Source: MFAQ01 sp964592455 | GTDB lineage: Bacteria; Patescibacteriota; Microgenomatia; UBA1400; MFAQ01 | Length of the DNA stretch: 14,109 nucleotides | Assembly (NCBI GenBank): GCA_964592455.1 | Contig: CAZQDQ010000017.1 | Span: 1 to 14,109, forward strand | Reading direction: 5' to 3' | In this document: positions 1 to 9,835 of the stretch, one piece after another | Layout: each line of letters starts with the position of its first letter | Numbering within the stretch: position 1 is the first letter of the stretch | Program-made: the position numbers and the translations under genes | Notes under the pieces: generated by a model | What the model was told of the DNA's origin: nothing | What the model saw: the letters and a program-made list of their open reading frames with translations, nothing else | The model's database searches: none

Positions 1-3000
1 AAATTGCTCAAAGCAGATTACAATTGGACATCAAAAAGTACCAGAGAAAAAAATCAAACCATCCAAGACGCCGTCACACTCTCTGATAAAGAATTCCAAG
101 ACAAATACAAAACAGACCGAGCCACTGCTCTAGCAAACAAAAATGTTGAAAACAGCGCCAATCTGGCAGTCGCCGGTAGTTTACTAGCAGCCTACAAAGA
201 TCCAAACACCAGCATCTATACTCTTATCTCCGTAGCCTGCAGGGAAAGTCTCAATCCAGACTGCCGAAGAGAAATGTCGACTCTAAGCAGAGAACAAATT
301 CTAAAAGAAAACATCGGTAGCAATATTTCGCCAGAATACCTTACAGAAACAATCAAGCAATACAAAAACGACGAAAGAGCAAATAAATATATTAACTTGT
401 TTCTCGATCAAGCCAAAACAGACAAACAAAAAATAGAAGAATACTGCAAAGACTTTGGTATCAGCCAAAGTAACTGTACAAAAAATATAGAAATTAATGA
501 TCTTGCTGTCTACTCAGCAAACCCTCAAGCCCTTATCGACCTAAAAAAGGATCAAGAAGCATATAGGGCCATAGCTAATTTAAATAGTCCCCTAAGTGAC
601 AAGGCCAAAGCTGTATTACTTAGCCAAATAAAAGATGAAGAAATAAAAAAACAGGCAAACGATCAATATCTCGCCAGTGTTTATGCCAACGTCCAAAATG
701 GAACAACTGATCTCGCTAAAATTTACTGTGACACTCTCACCAATCCAGGACCAAAATGCAGAGATGAATACAACCAAAACGCTTTCCTATCTCTCATCAA
801 AAACCCAGAAGTAAAACAGTTAGCCATAGATAACCGCAACCAACAACTCTTTCAATACATTATTCCTGTAAAAACCAACCAAGCTGTTAGCGGTATAGAT
901 GTCGAAACCAAAAAAGAGGTTCAACAATTTGACACCGACTTCCAACATGCCTATTGGGCCTATTGGAAAGAAAAAACAGCTGGTAAAACAGCCTCACAAG
1001 TAGACAATGACAAGCTGGGAGAGGATTTCTACAAACTTTTTGCTACCGACCCAAGCAAATTCAATACTTATCTTGCCCAGTACAAAGCAAATCCCAAGTC
1101 TTTCACCGACATCCAAACAGCAACCGCCTTCAAAGCCAACCTAGATGTAAATTCATCAATAATTGCCATAAGTAACCAAGCTATCAAAAAGTCAGACATA
1201 AAAGGTTTGTTCGAAAATGACAAAATTGTAAGCTGGAGCAAAGCCAGTGAAGAATACAAACGGGAAGCGAGAAAACTAGCTTGTGCTGAAGATAAATCAA
1301 TCGCTATTTATTGTTCGGCAATAGACGGTCACGCATCAAGAAGAATCACCGAGGAACAAAGGAATTATGCTCTCGCCCAAATTGATGCCACCATTGCGAA
1401 TCGCAACAAACAAACAGCCTATCTTCAAGAAGTTTACAACAGTAAAATTACTGACAATCTCCCTTCTAGTTTTTATAGCAACACAGCAAGTATAGATAAC
1501 TTTACTGTCCCCCAAGAAATAAGAGAAAAAGCAATTCAACAAGCAAGAGATGATGTTAGTCGACTGCTTGCCACACAAGCAACATCAAATCCAAGAGCCA
1601 TTGCCAGTCAACAGTATCTTGTTCAAAACATGAGTACTGCCGACTTTTTAGCAAATAACTTGCCCAAAAACAATCTAAATATAAACACTCTAGACCTAGC
1701 TAGTCAAAAACTAGATCAAATGCTGGTTACTGAAATCTACACCAGAGGTGGAGGTGTAGTGGGCTCCTTAGCTGCAGCCGGTCTTGCCACGACTGCCTGC
1801 TCTGCTCTTGGCCCAGGCGCAATAGCCTGCGGAGCCATTGGAGGACTTGCCGGTGCAATTTCGACTTACATCCCAATATTGGGCACTGTGACTGCCGAAG
1901 AAATAGCCGCCGAGCAACAAGCCATTAAAGACTTTCGACCTTCGGACATACTAGAAAACAAGTTTATTAACGCCGCTTTGAGTTTAACTCCGGTAGGTTG
2001 GGTAGAAAAATATCTTCTTGAAGAATACGGTAACAAACAAATATTCAACAGCGATATGGCTTCTGGAATCGTTCAATCTCTTTACAGTAGCCAAGGAGCT
2101 CTGTGCGACACAGCTGAGGGAACCACAATCGGCGGATCTTGTACCAGAAAAGACAATCCATATGCCAACTACCAAAGTATGCTCAACACCTACGGTCAAT
2201 ATAACGCAAATACAAACAGTTTAAATAACCTAGACTTCGTAAGTCAATTAGCCATCCAAGGAAAAGTAAACCAGCAGTTCGACGCCCTACAAAGGGAAAA
2301 TCAAAATCAAGCAATTGCCAACATTGTCGTTGCTCCTATTATTGGAGCTCTCTCAGGCGGTATTGGTGGCAGACTCGCTCAAACCAGTGTTCCATTAAAC
2401 AATCCGAGTTACACCCAAGCTCTCCTAAGGCAACAAGCCATAGACTGGGCACTCTGGGCTCCTGGTTCTGCCATCGGTGTTGCTCAAAATGCTATCCAGT
2501 TCAATGCCACTGCAGGTTTCATAGACACAGAATCAGAAATAAAACTAGAAATATGTATCAGAGAAAAAGGTAGAGATAAATGCAGCGCCGAACAAGAAAT
2601 AGTCAACGACGAAACCGCAAACGCCAGATGGACCACCTTAGCTCAAGGTTTTCTAACAGACACTGCCCTACAAGTCGGTCAAAGTGGCTTTAGTTTTGCC
2701 ACTCAATATGCTCAAATCTCATCTAACACTCCTGGAGGAACAACGCCTCCACCAGCAGATATACCAGATCCAAACGGCACTGTTCATATAAGCAACCCTT
2801 CAGTACCAGATAGTATAAGGAATTTACTCACACCGGATCAAAATCAAAACACAAACCAAACAGTAAGTCCAACAAATGACAGTATTCTAAACACAAGTAC
2901 CAATCAAGCTATAGACATAATCGCAGCTGACAACAACATCATTAAAAATCCAAACGAAGTCAGAAATATATTAGATCAAAACCCAAGTCTAAACCCAATA

Positions 3001-6000
3001 GATAAAACGATTGCCATAGCGGCACTAGAAAATAACACTTACAGAGCTTACATAACCGACCCAAACGAACAAACTTTGCAAGTACTTGTCTATGAAATAA
3101 ACGGTACAGCAGAACAACTCGCTCCCCAATTTGGTGGAGATATTCAAGCCGCAAAAACTGGATTCTTAGAAGCCCTATCAAGATTAAACGAAAAAGCAAA
3201 CACCACAGGCAGACCATCAGGGGTCATAGACGCTCTACTTGCACCGGTAAAATCAGAACTCGGCATCGCCAAAAACAACACCCCAACAATCGCCTCAGCA
3301 ACAGATAACACTCCAACCCCGATAGACCCATTCACAGAAGCCATAGAAAGATTAATCGATCTAAGGTCAAGAAGAAACCAAGATCTAACTATAGATGAAG
3401 TAAGAATTCAACTAGAAGGAATAGCCCTAAGCGACGAAAGAGTTCAAAACATCTATGATCTACAAAAAAATCCAGAATTCCAAGATGCAGTCAAACAAGT
3501 TGCAAACGCCCTATCCCAAGCAGAGTCAGCCAAAAAAGCAATTACAAACAACAATGCCGACACCACTTTTTTTGACAATGCTTCAAACAGAATAATTTTT
3601 GATTTAACATCCGAACTTGCGTTAAAACTTTCCCCCAAAGATACATCACTAAAACCAGCTAATGAGAATCCACAAAAGACAGCATCAAAAAAGCCGACAA
3701 CTCTCCAAGACCAGAGTCAGGAAATCATTAAAGCTCCAGACGTTATTGACAACATCCCTCCAGACAAAATAAACAAAGTTATTGACAATGGGGGTGTTAC
3801 AGAATATTGGGGTATAGATACTTTTAACAACACGACAGGCAAAGTCTATACAGACGAAACTGCCGACGCTAGAATTAAAATTTTGGAAACCAATAAGGAA
3901 GCAATTAAATATGTTACTGATCCAAACGAAAGAGTCCATCTAATAAACAATTTAATACTCACCAAAGAAAACACCATCGCCATCCGCCTTGGTATCCCTC
4001 TCGAAAATATTCACTTTCTAAGCAACGATGATCTTGCCTTAGTAGTAACTAGTTATCACAGACTTGTAGATGGCAACCTAGAAATAGTCAACATTAACCA
4101 AAACGGAGATGTAACTTACAAAAACAAAAATACAACTGAAATCTTTACAGTTAGTGCTGACTGGCCAGATGCCAGAGTTATAAATATCATTTTTACTGGT
4201 CAAAACCAATCTGTGTTTGCCGGACAAGACGTTACCAAAATCTATTACGACTACCTTGGAAAGAACAAATCTAAAGTTCCCGTTATTGCCTACAAAGTAA
4301 TCACCCCGTCGTCTATAACTAAGCAGTTAAACTACAGCGGAGAAAAATTCTTCGACATTGGCTTAGGTAAATACACAAACCAGGAGAGTCAGTTTACGAG
4401 AACAGTAATAGATGACCTGGGAAATATCAGTAATAATATTTTCTTCGAAAGCCCAGCCAACCTCTCCAATGAAAGAATAAGATTTATAAATGAAAGTGCA
4501 TCCCTCAAAGGCTCACCGCTCGAAAACAGATACGCGACTACCAACTACTCGAAAAATGACCTAATTGCGCTTGTCGGTCAGAAAGTCATTTCCCTTGAAG
4601 AAGCAAATCAATATACAACCAAAATAGGCAAAACAATTATTACTCAAAACGAGGTCGATACCCACCTAAACGGTCTAGCAACAAACAACAACCCAAATAC
4701 TACGAGAGCCTCAGGTAGTAACTTTACTGACGGTGACAACAACTATCTACTAACACTAGCAAAAGATCTAGAAGTCAGTACAGCAAACAAAACAGAAGAC
4801 CAAATCAGAACAGAAGTAAAACAAGAAATGAACAGGAGAGTTTTTGGAAACGAAAACGGACCAACAAACCCAACAGATAACACAGAAATTAGGGGTTTTG
4901 TCTTTAGAGATGACGAGGGTAATGTCTTAACCAGAAACCTATACTGGCGTCCAGAAGAATTTGGTGATCCATTTGTATTTACCAAGGAAGAAGTAGAAGC
5001 TATTTACGCAAACTCCAACAACTGGCAATTCAAGCCAGACAAAACACTAGAAGTAACATACGATCCAGTCTCAAAAACAACCAAATTGGCAAGCGGCATT
5101 CCATTCTCAGCAAAAATTAAGGAAGTGGATGTTGACGGCAATGTCAAATACACAGTCGACAGCATCAATGGTGTTGTTTTTATTGCAAACAAAAATTCAC
5201 CAGAAGCAAAAGCAACGACCAAAATACAAGATACTAGTAGTTTGGCTGGTAAAAAAGTGGCTGACCTCCCTATAGAAAACACTGCCCGACCCCCTGTCGA
5301 AGTTCTAAACGAAAACCCCAATTTATCCAACAACCTCAAAGCCGAAATCCAGAATGAATACGGACCAAACCAAATAAACGAGTTAAACACCAAACTAAGC
5401 GACCCCAATTACAAACCAAAAGACAATCCCCTCGTCAGAATTATTAGGAGAATGGAGCTAACCCCAGAAGCCAAACTTCTAAACAGAGCGATAAGGCTGG
5501 TCGATGGATTAACAGGCAGGTCATACGATATCTCCACCAAAAGCCTCTCCCAAATTGCTATAGACGTTAGAACTTCCGAAAACCAAATCTCAAATACTAA
5601 AAACAATAGGGTTATTACAACCGAGCAAAGAGCAAAGTCAACCTTAGCCATACCCAGAAGACTGGCAGCCAAAATGCTAGAATTACAAAAACTATTTCCT
5701 GGCTCAAAAACTTCCGTAATCGACATATATGGCGGACGCGTCTGGTCTGGAAATTATCTAGAGGGAACAGACAGCTGGAATGCTTTTTTGAAAAATATCG
5801 AAAGCCTGTCAATAGACGACAATCAAAAAAAAGCAATTATCGAAGCTTCCAGAGAGTTTCTCACCGACCATATCAAGTCATCAATACTTGCAAACAACCC
5901 AGATTTCATTCACTCCCCCAAAGGGTCATTCGAAGATCTCTTCATTGACATCAATCCAAACGAAAGTGAATCTCTTGGAATAATGAAAAAATATTTCGAA

Positions 6001-9000
6001 GCAGGTGGTGAGTTCGAAAAAGACTTTCAGTTGGCAGTAGCCGACCTAAATTCAGCATTCGAAAACGGAGGTAAAGTAAAAAGACTAAACATAGACAAAA
6101 ACTGGAAAATTCCAAAATACGATATCGATAGTGTGAGTGCTGGCAAAGTTTTATTCATGGGCTTAAGTTTGGAGTTTAATCCAGACCTCCCCACCAAGTT
6201 CCACTTTATAGATAACGAAGTCTACTCTGCCGTTCAAGGCAAGGATGGACAAATATTAAACGCCGCTCTAGCTTCAGAGTTAAAAGGTAAAGGATCTATA
6301 GAAGTTGTAGCCGACAACTTCCCCGTAATCCGCCAAGCAGAAATCAACGACCCCAATAAAGTCGAAAATCTTATACCAAGAAAGAGAATTACAATCCGTG
6401 GCAAGGCACTTGACCCAGAAACGATCACAACAGTAGACAAACCAACCACCACCAAAACAGTCCTAGGTGGTACCGACCTGACACCAGAGCAGATCGATTA
6501 TCTTTCTCAGTTTAACCACGAAACGGGAACCACAGTCGAAAGTCTTATGGCTTCGCTAAGTCCTACCCAAAGAGAGATGGTTATAGGCAATAAAATGACA
6601 GAACTGGAGCTGAAAGGTGTCACAGATATCGAATTTGGCAACACAACCCAAATTGGGAGAGATTTGTCTGGTTTATCTGTCGGCACAGAAACAGTTAATG
6701 ACTACATCCAAACTCCAGAAGGAAACGCAATAAGGGCCGAGATACTAGACGGCTGGGCAACTTGGAAATCACTCTTAATGGAAGATTACGACATAGAGAT
6801 GAATAAAATTAAAAAATTCATGACAAATGAAAGAGCTGGTGATGGAAATTTACACACCTCAATTGACAAACTTACAAACAAAGATATTGCTCAGATTATA
6901 GAGCTTAGTGACTTCTACAAATTAAAGGTTGAAGAGGCTCTTAGTGGTAAACATGGCACAAATGTCAAAAGGGTCGTCGAAATCCTAAAAGGAAAACTAG
7001 GAGACTCCGTTTATCTAAAAGTTGGAATTGGCGAAGGTGACACATATGCCACCATTCATTCAAGCGAAAACGGAATTACTGTTGAGTTCAAATCAACTAG
7101 CAATGTCAGTCAATACATGGACAATGTCAAAAAATATCTTGCTGTTCTAAAGGAAAACAAACAACCAGTACCAAGTAAAATAATCGGAGTTAGTCGAGAA
7201 ATATACGAGAAATTTACACAAGAAGGCTACACAAAATTCCCAGCTGAAATAGATGGCAAAACCGCCTACTTTATAGTCAAAGATCCAGCCAACTCAGTAA
7301 CCACAGCCGACTCCCCGCCAACTCCCCCAACCCCACCGAGGAGAAATAACACATTAAAGAAAAACATCATTGAAATTATTGAATCAATCACTCTACCACC
7401 AAAAGAGGCAACAAAAACAAACCCAACCAAAAAAGCCTATGCAAACCTCTCTTCAGAAAAAACAACAATAGCAAAGTTTAGCAAACCAGTCTTCGACCCG
7501 AAAGCTGAAGTCCAAACCATCCTCAAAGAAACAGGCCAGTCAAGAAGAACGGCTCTGGGCAACTTCAAAAAACTCTTCGCCGACCAGCAAAGAGGTCTAG
7601 CCAAAGCCCAAGCCAAAATTGCAGAACTCTTAACCAACAACGCAGATGTCCAGACAGAGCAGATAAGAAAAATATTTAATGACAATACTCAAAACCTAAA
7701 GCTTGCTGACTGGCAAAAAGAAGAGTTTGAATATTGGCTGACAAAAGTAGACCAAAAAAGAAAAGTTATCGAAAACATCGAAAGCGCTTACACCAAAGAA
7801 CAACTTTTTAAACTAGTTTTTGGAGAAGACAAAGTTTACGACCCTTCCAAAATAACTATCGAATACCACAAACCACTTGGAGTCATATTCACAGTTGATA
7901 ATGATATATACAATAGTTTAAATATAGTAACCGATGATACATATGGAGACTACCGCCTAAATAAAATTGACGATAAGGTCTTGCCAATTATCACCATTAG
8001 AATGGTAAACGACCAAAGAACATTGCTAACAAAAGTGCACGAGCTTCAACATGCGATATACTACTCAGACGGACACATGGACAGCTCTTTGCTTAATCCA
8101 ACTCTTTACAACAAAGAACTCAACCAGTCACTAATAAATGACCTGTTTACGTTTAGACCAGTTGGCTCAAAAAAAACAAGAGCAGATTTTGAAAGTTTCA
8201 TTAGAGCTCTCGAGGACAATATAAATAGTAGACGTAGAACGGCGTATCTTCAAATGGTTGACGAAATGATCGCAAAAATTAAGGGAAAGGGTATAACAAG
8301 TGCAAGTAACGCTGTCTCAGTACTCAGTGCCGATTATTACAGTCACTACAAAGTACAACAGAAACATCTACTAGATTTGTTGCCAGGCTCAGATATTAAC
8401 AAAGATTTCATAAAAATAAAAGAGAATTTAAAAGATAATGCCATAGAAGGAGTCGGCACAGACAAAATAGCAGACGATCTACTTGAATCATACGCAAATG
8501 CAAGATACAACGGTATAAGCGCAAAAGACATAATTGAAATGGTAGACGATATCGAAAACAATACAGTGCCCCAAAACCCTCCTAAAGAATTAACCGGCTT
8601 CATTATCGCTTACCAAAACCTAGTCGACGTAACTAGAGGACGCAGTGGAATTAGAAACCAACTATTCACACACATAGAACATAACTTCGAAGGTTCTCTA
8701 AACACAAGCATTAGAAACATTATCGAGACCTATTATTTGACTGAAAACGAACAAACAATCGCTATAGAAAGTGCGTACAAAGCCTACACCGATCTAACTG
8801 CATCAGGACTTACAAGCGACGAAGCATTAGCTGTCCTCCGCTCACAAAACACCACAAAGGCAACGAGAAACATCAGGTACATAATTGGTGATAATGACTT
8901 ACTTTTCCAAATTAACAGCCTTTTACAAAAAGTCTCAATCAAAAAAGCAGTAGATTTTACTAAATCCACAATCGAAGAAATACCAAAACCCTTAAAGATA

Positions 9001-9819
9001 ACAGCCGTAATAGCAGCTCTTACATCTCCAGCAACATTGCCTGCTGCTTATTTAATAGGAATGAATTTGAATGATATTTTTAGGGAACAACAATCACAAC
9101 CCACCCCTACCCCTACAGCCATTTATGCAAGCCCAACACCAACAGTTACTATTCAACCCACTTTAACTATCTCTCCAACCCCTACCCCCTTCACACCAGC
9201 CATCACAATGCCAGTCTCCTACTCTCTACCAGCTGTCCAATCAATGACCACAGACAACATGGGCGAATTTGCACAAACAGCCAAAAAAATAGGTGAAATG
9301 ATGATCACCTGCCAAAATCAAAACATCTTTAGTGGCCAAGAACTATACAACTGCTTGTGTAACCAAACCACCAACAAATGTGCAAATAACAGCATAGAAA
9401 AAATTATCGCCACCAGCCTCACGCAATCAGCCGGAGGCCAAAAACCACTTGAATGTCTCGAGTTTTTATTCGAAATAGAAAGAATTAGATCAAACCCTAT
9501 TGCTTCAGGTTGTCAAGCGCCTAGAGCAAACGACTTGGTGCCAGAAGAATGTAAAGGTGCAGGGAAAATTGGTGCCTACTATTGCCCCAAAGAAGTAGTT
9601 GAAAAAAACGGATTTGTTCCAGGAGATGTGGTAGTTTGGGAAGACTCAAATGTTGGGCACACAGAAATCTGTACAGAGACAAACGTTTCCGGGTGCAACA
9701 TGCTAGGAGCAAACGCGAACAAAGATGGTCGTGTTGAATTCAGACAAATTAATACAGACGCAGGTTTCTCAGGTGTCTGGAGAGGTGGAACAGATGTCGA
9801 AGGCTGTACTGAATATTAA
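1..9819 (+). CDS. Giant modular surface/effector-like protein with zincin motif and C-terminal CHAP/NlpC-like domain (5'-partial)
   Basis: The frame is open from the first base. The TTG at 4 is only the first possible start, so the gene probably begins upstream; residues here count from that TTG (3,271 to the TAA). Residues 79-860 hold seven cysteine pairs. Gly/Ala-rich hydrophobic stretches lie at about 582-629 and 770-790. Pro-rich linkers lie at 910-925 and 2438-2445. A possible PD-(D/E)xK arrangement is D2346...E2361-x-K2363. A zincin motif HELQH is at 2679-2683, with E2828 in ESYANAR as a candidate third ligand. A membrane-segment candidate (2997-3020) leads into a Pro/Thr stalk (3033-3070). 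The final ~170 residues hold eleven cysteines and a CHAP/NlpC-like pattern: C3151 in ECLEF, then PGDVVVW and H3219. Known of these families: CHAP/NlpC enzymes cleave peptidoglycan amide bonds, and HExxH proteins are zinc peptidases. I infer an exported multi-enzyme protein acting at the envelope or on a partner cell. Most of residues 930-2300 is unrecognised. Confidence 0.9.
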   Translation, partial: KLLKADYNWTSKSTREKNQTIQDAVTLSDKEFQDKYKTDRATALANKNVENSANLAVAGSLLAAYKDPNTSIYTLISVACRESLNPDCRREMSTLSREQILKENIGSNISPEYLTETIKQYKNDERANKYINLFLDQAKTDKQKIEEYCKDFGISQSNCTKNIEINDLAVYSANPQALIDLKKDQEAYRAIANLNSPLSDKAKAVLLSQIKDEEIKKQANDQYLASVYANVQNGTTDLAKIYCDTLTNPGPKCRDEYNQNAFLSLIKNPEVKQLAIDNRNQQLFQYIIPVKTNQAVSGIDVETKKEVQQFDTDFQHAYWAYWKEKTAGKTASQVDNDKLGEDFYKLFATDPSKFNTYLAQYKANPKSFTDIQTATAFKANLDVNSSIIAISNQAIKKSDIKGLFENDKIVSWSKASEEYKREARKLACAEDKSIAIYCSAIDGHASRRITEEQRNYALAQIDATIANRNKQTAYLQEVYNSKITDNLPSSFYSNTASIDNFTVPQEIREKAIQQARDDVSRLLATQATSNPRAIASQQYLVQNMSTADFLANNLPKNNLNINTLDLASQKLDQMLVTEIYTRGGGVVGSLAAAGLATTACSALGPGAIACGAIGGLAGAISTYIPILGTVTAEEIAAEQQAIKDFRPSDILENKFINAALSLTPVGWVEKYLLEEYGNKQIFNSDMASGIVQSLYSSQGALCDTAEGTTIGGSCTRKDNPYANYQSMLNTYGQYNANTNSLNNLDFVSQLAIQGKVNQQFDALQRENQNQAIANIVVAPIIGALSGGIGGRLAQTSVPLNNPSYTQALLRQQAIDWALWAPGSAIGVAQNAIQFNATAGFIDTESEIKLEICIREKGRDKCSAEQEIVNDETANARWTTLAQGFLTDTALQVGQSGFSFATQYAQISSNTPGGTTPPPADIPDPNGTVHISNPSVPDSIRNLLTPDQNQNTNQTVSPTNDSILNTSTNQAIDIIAADNNIIKNPNEVRNILDQNPSLNPIDKTIAIAALENNTYRAYITDPNEQTLQVLVYEINGTAEQLAPQFGGDIQAAKTGFLEALSRLNEKANTTGRPSGVIDALLAPVKSELGIAKNNTPTIASATDNTPTPIDPFTEAIERLIDLRSRRNQDLTIDEVRIQLEGIALSDERVQNIYDLQKNPEFQDAVKQVANALSQAESAKKAITNNNADTTFFDNASNRIIFDLTSELALKLSPKDTSLKPANENPQKTASKKPTTLQDQSQEIIKAPDVIDNIPPDKINKVIDNGGVTEYWGIDTFNNTTGKVYTDETADARIKILETNKEAIKYVTDPNERVHLINNLILTKENTIAIRLGIPLENIHFLSNDDLALVVTSYHRLVDGNLEIVNINQNGDVTYKNKNTTEIFTVSADWPDARVINIIFTGQNQSVFAGQDVTKIYYDYLGKNKSKVPVIAYKVITPSSITKQLNYSGEKFFDIGLGKYTNQESQFTRTVIDDLGNISNNIFFESPANLSNERIRFINESASLKGSPLENRYATTNYSKNDLIALVGQKVISLEEANQYTTKIGKTIITQNEVDTHLNGLATNNNPNTTRASGSNFTDGDNNYLLTLAKDLEVSTANKTEDQIRTEVKQEMNRRVFGNENGPTNPTDNTEIRGFVFRDDEGNVLTRNLYWRPEEFGDPFVFTKEEVEAIYANSNNWQFKPDKTLEVTYDPVSKTTKLASGIPFSAKIKEVDVDGNVKYTVDSINGVVFIANKNSPEAKATTKIQDTSSLAGKKVADLPIENTARPPVEVLNENPNLSNNLKAEIQNEYGPNQINELNTKLSDPNYKPKDNPLVRIIRRMELTPEAKLLNRAIRLVDGLTGRSYDISTKSLSQIAIDVRTSENQISNTKNNRVITTEQRAKSTLAIPRRLAAKMLELQKLFPGSKTSVIDIYGGRVWSGNYLEGTDSWNAFLKNIESLSIDDNQKKAIIEASREFLTDHIKSSILANNPDFIHSPKGSFEDLFIDINPNESESLGIMKKYFEAGGEFEKDFQLAVADLNSAFENGGKVKRLNIDKNWKIPKYDIDSVSAGKVLFMGLSLEFNPDLPTKFHFIDNEVYSAVQGKDGQILNAALASELKGKGSIEVVADNFPVIRQAEINDPNKVENLIPRKRITIRGKALDPETITTVDKPTTTKTVLGGTDLTPEQIDYLSQFNHETGTTVESLMASLSPTQREMVIGNKMTELELKGVTDIEFGNTTQIGRDLSGLSVGTETVNDYIQTPEGNAIRAEILDGWATWKSLLMEDYDIEMNKIKKFMTNERAGDGNLHTSIDKLTNKDIAQIIELSDFYKLKVEEALSGKHGTNVKRVVEILKGKLGDSVYLKVGIGEGDTYATIHSSENGITVEFKSTSNVSQYMDNVKKYLAVLKENKQPVPSKIIGVSREIYEKFTQEGYTKFPAEIDGKTAYFIVKDPANSVTTADSPPTPPTPPRRNNTLKKNIIEIIESITLPPKEATKTNPTKKAYANLSSEKTTIAKFSKPVFDPKAEVQTILKETGQSRRTALGNFKKLFADQQRGLAKAQAKIAELLTNNADVQTEQIRKIFNDNTQNLKLADWQKEEFEYWLTKVDQKRKVIENIESAYTKEQLFKLVFGEDKVYDPSKITIEYHKPLGVIFTVDNDIYNSLNIVTDDTYGDYRLNKIDDKVLPIITIRMVNDQRTLLTKVHELQHAIYYSDGHMDSSLLNPTLYNKELNQSLINDLFTFRPVGSKKTRADFESFIRALEDNINSRRRTAYLQMVDEMIAKIKGKGITSASNAVSVLSADYYSHYKVQQKHLLDLLPGSDINKDFIKIKENLKDNAIEGVGTDKIADDLLESYANARYNGISAKDIIEMVDDIENNTVPQNPPKELTGFIIAYQNLVDVTRGRSGIRNQLFTHIEHNFEGSLNTSIRNIIETYYLTENEQTIAIESAYKAYTDLTASGLTSDEALAVLRSQNTTKATRNIRYIIGDNDLLFQINSLLQKVSIKKAVDFTKSTIEEIPKPLKITAVIAALTSPATLPAAYLIGMNLNDIFREQQSQPTPTPTAIYASPTPTVTIQPTLTISPTPTPFTPAITMPVSYSLPAVQSMTTDNMGEFAQTAKKIGEMMITCQNQNIFSGQELYNCLCNQTTNKCANNSIEKIIATSLTQSAGGQKPLECLEFLFEIERIRSNPIASGCQAPRANDLVPEECKGAGKIGAYYCPKEVVEKNGFVPGDVVVWEDSNVGHTEICTETNVSGCNMLGANANKDGRVEFRQINTDAGFSGVWRGGTDVEGCTEY

Positions 9820-9835
9820 AATTATTAAAATAGTC

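Noticed and set aside
4..6. TTG at 4 as the true start of the giant gene.
   Set aside because: The frame is open to the first base, no ribosome binding site can be seen, and the first residues lack a signal peptide, so the gene most likely starts upstream.
2018..2224. Plus-strand open frame of 68 codons in another phase within the giant gene.
   Set aside because: The giant frame is unbroken here and contains a cysteine pair that fits its series. The alternative product shows no features.
5004..5408. Minus-strand open frame of 134 codons and many similar ones across 1068-9712.
   Set aside because: These are opposite-strand shadows of the giant gene, caused by its A-rich, T-poor codons. None has a ribosome binding site or domain-like sequence.
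9097..9200. CCCCTACCCCTA-type repetition as a tandem repeat element.
   Set aside because: It follows from the Pro/Thr-rich stalk (PTPTP) of the protein. The units are irregular and short, so low-complexity coding explains it.
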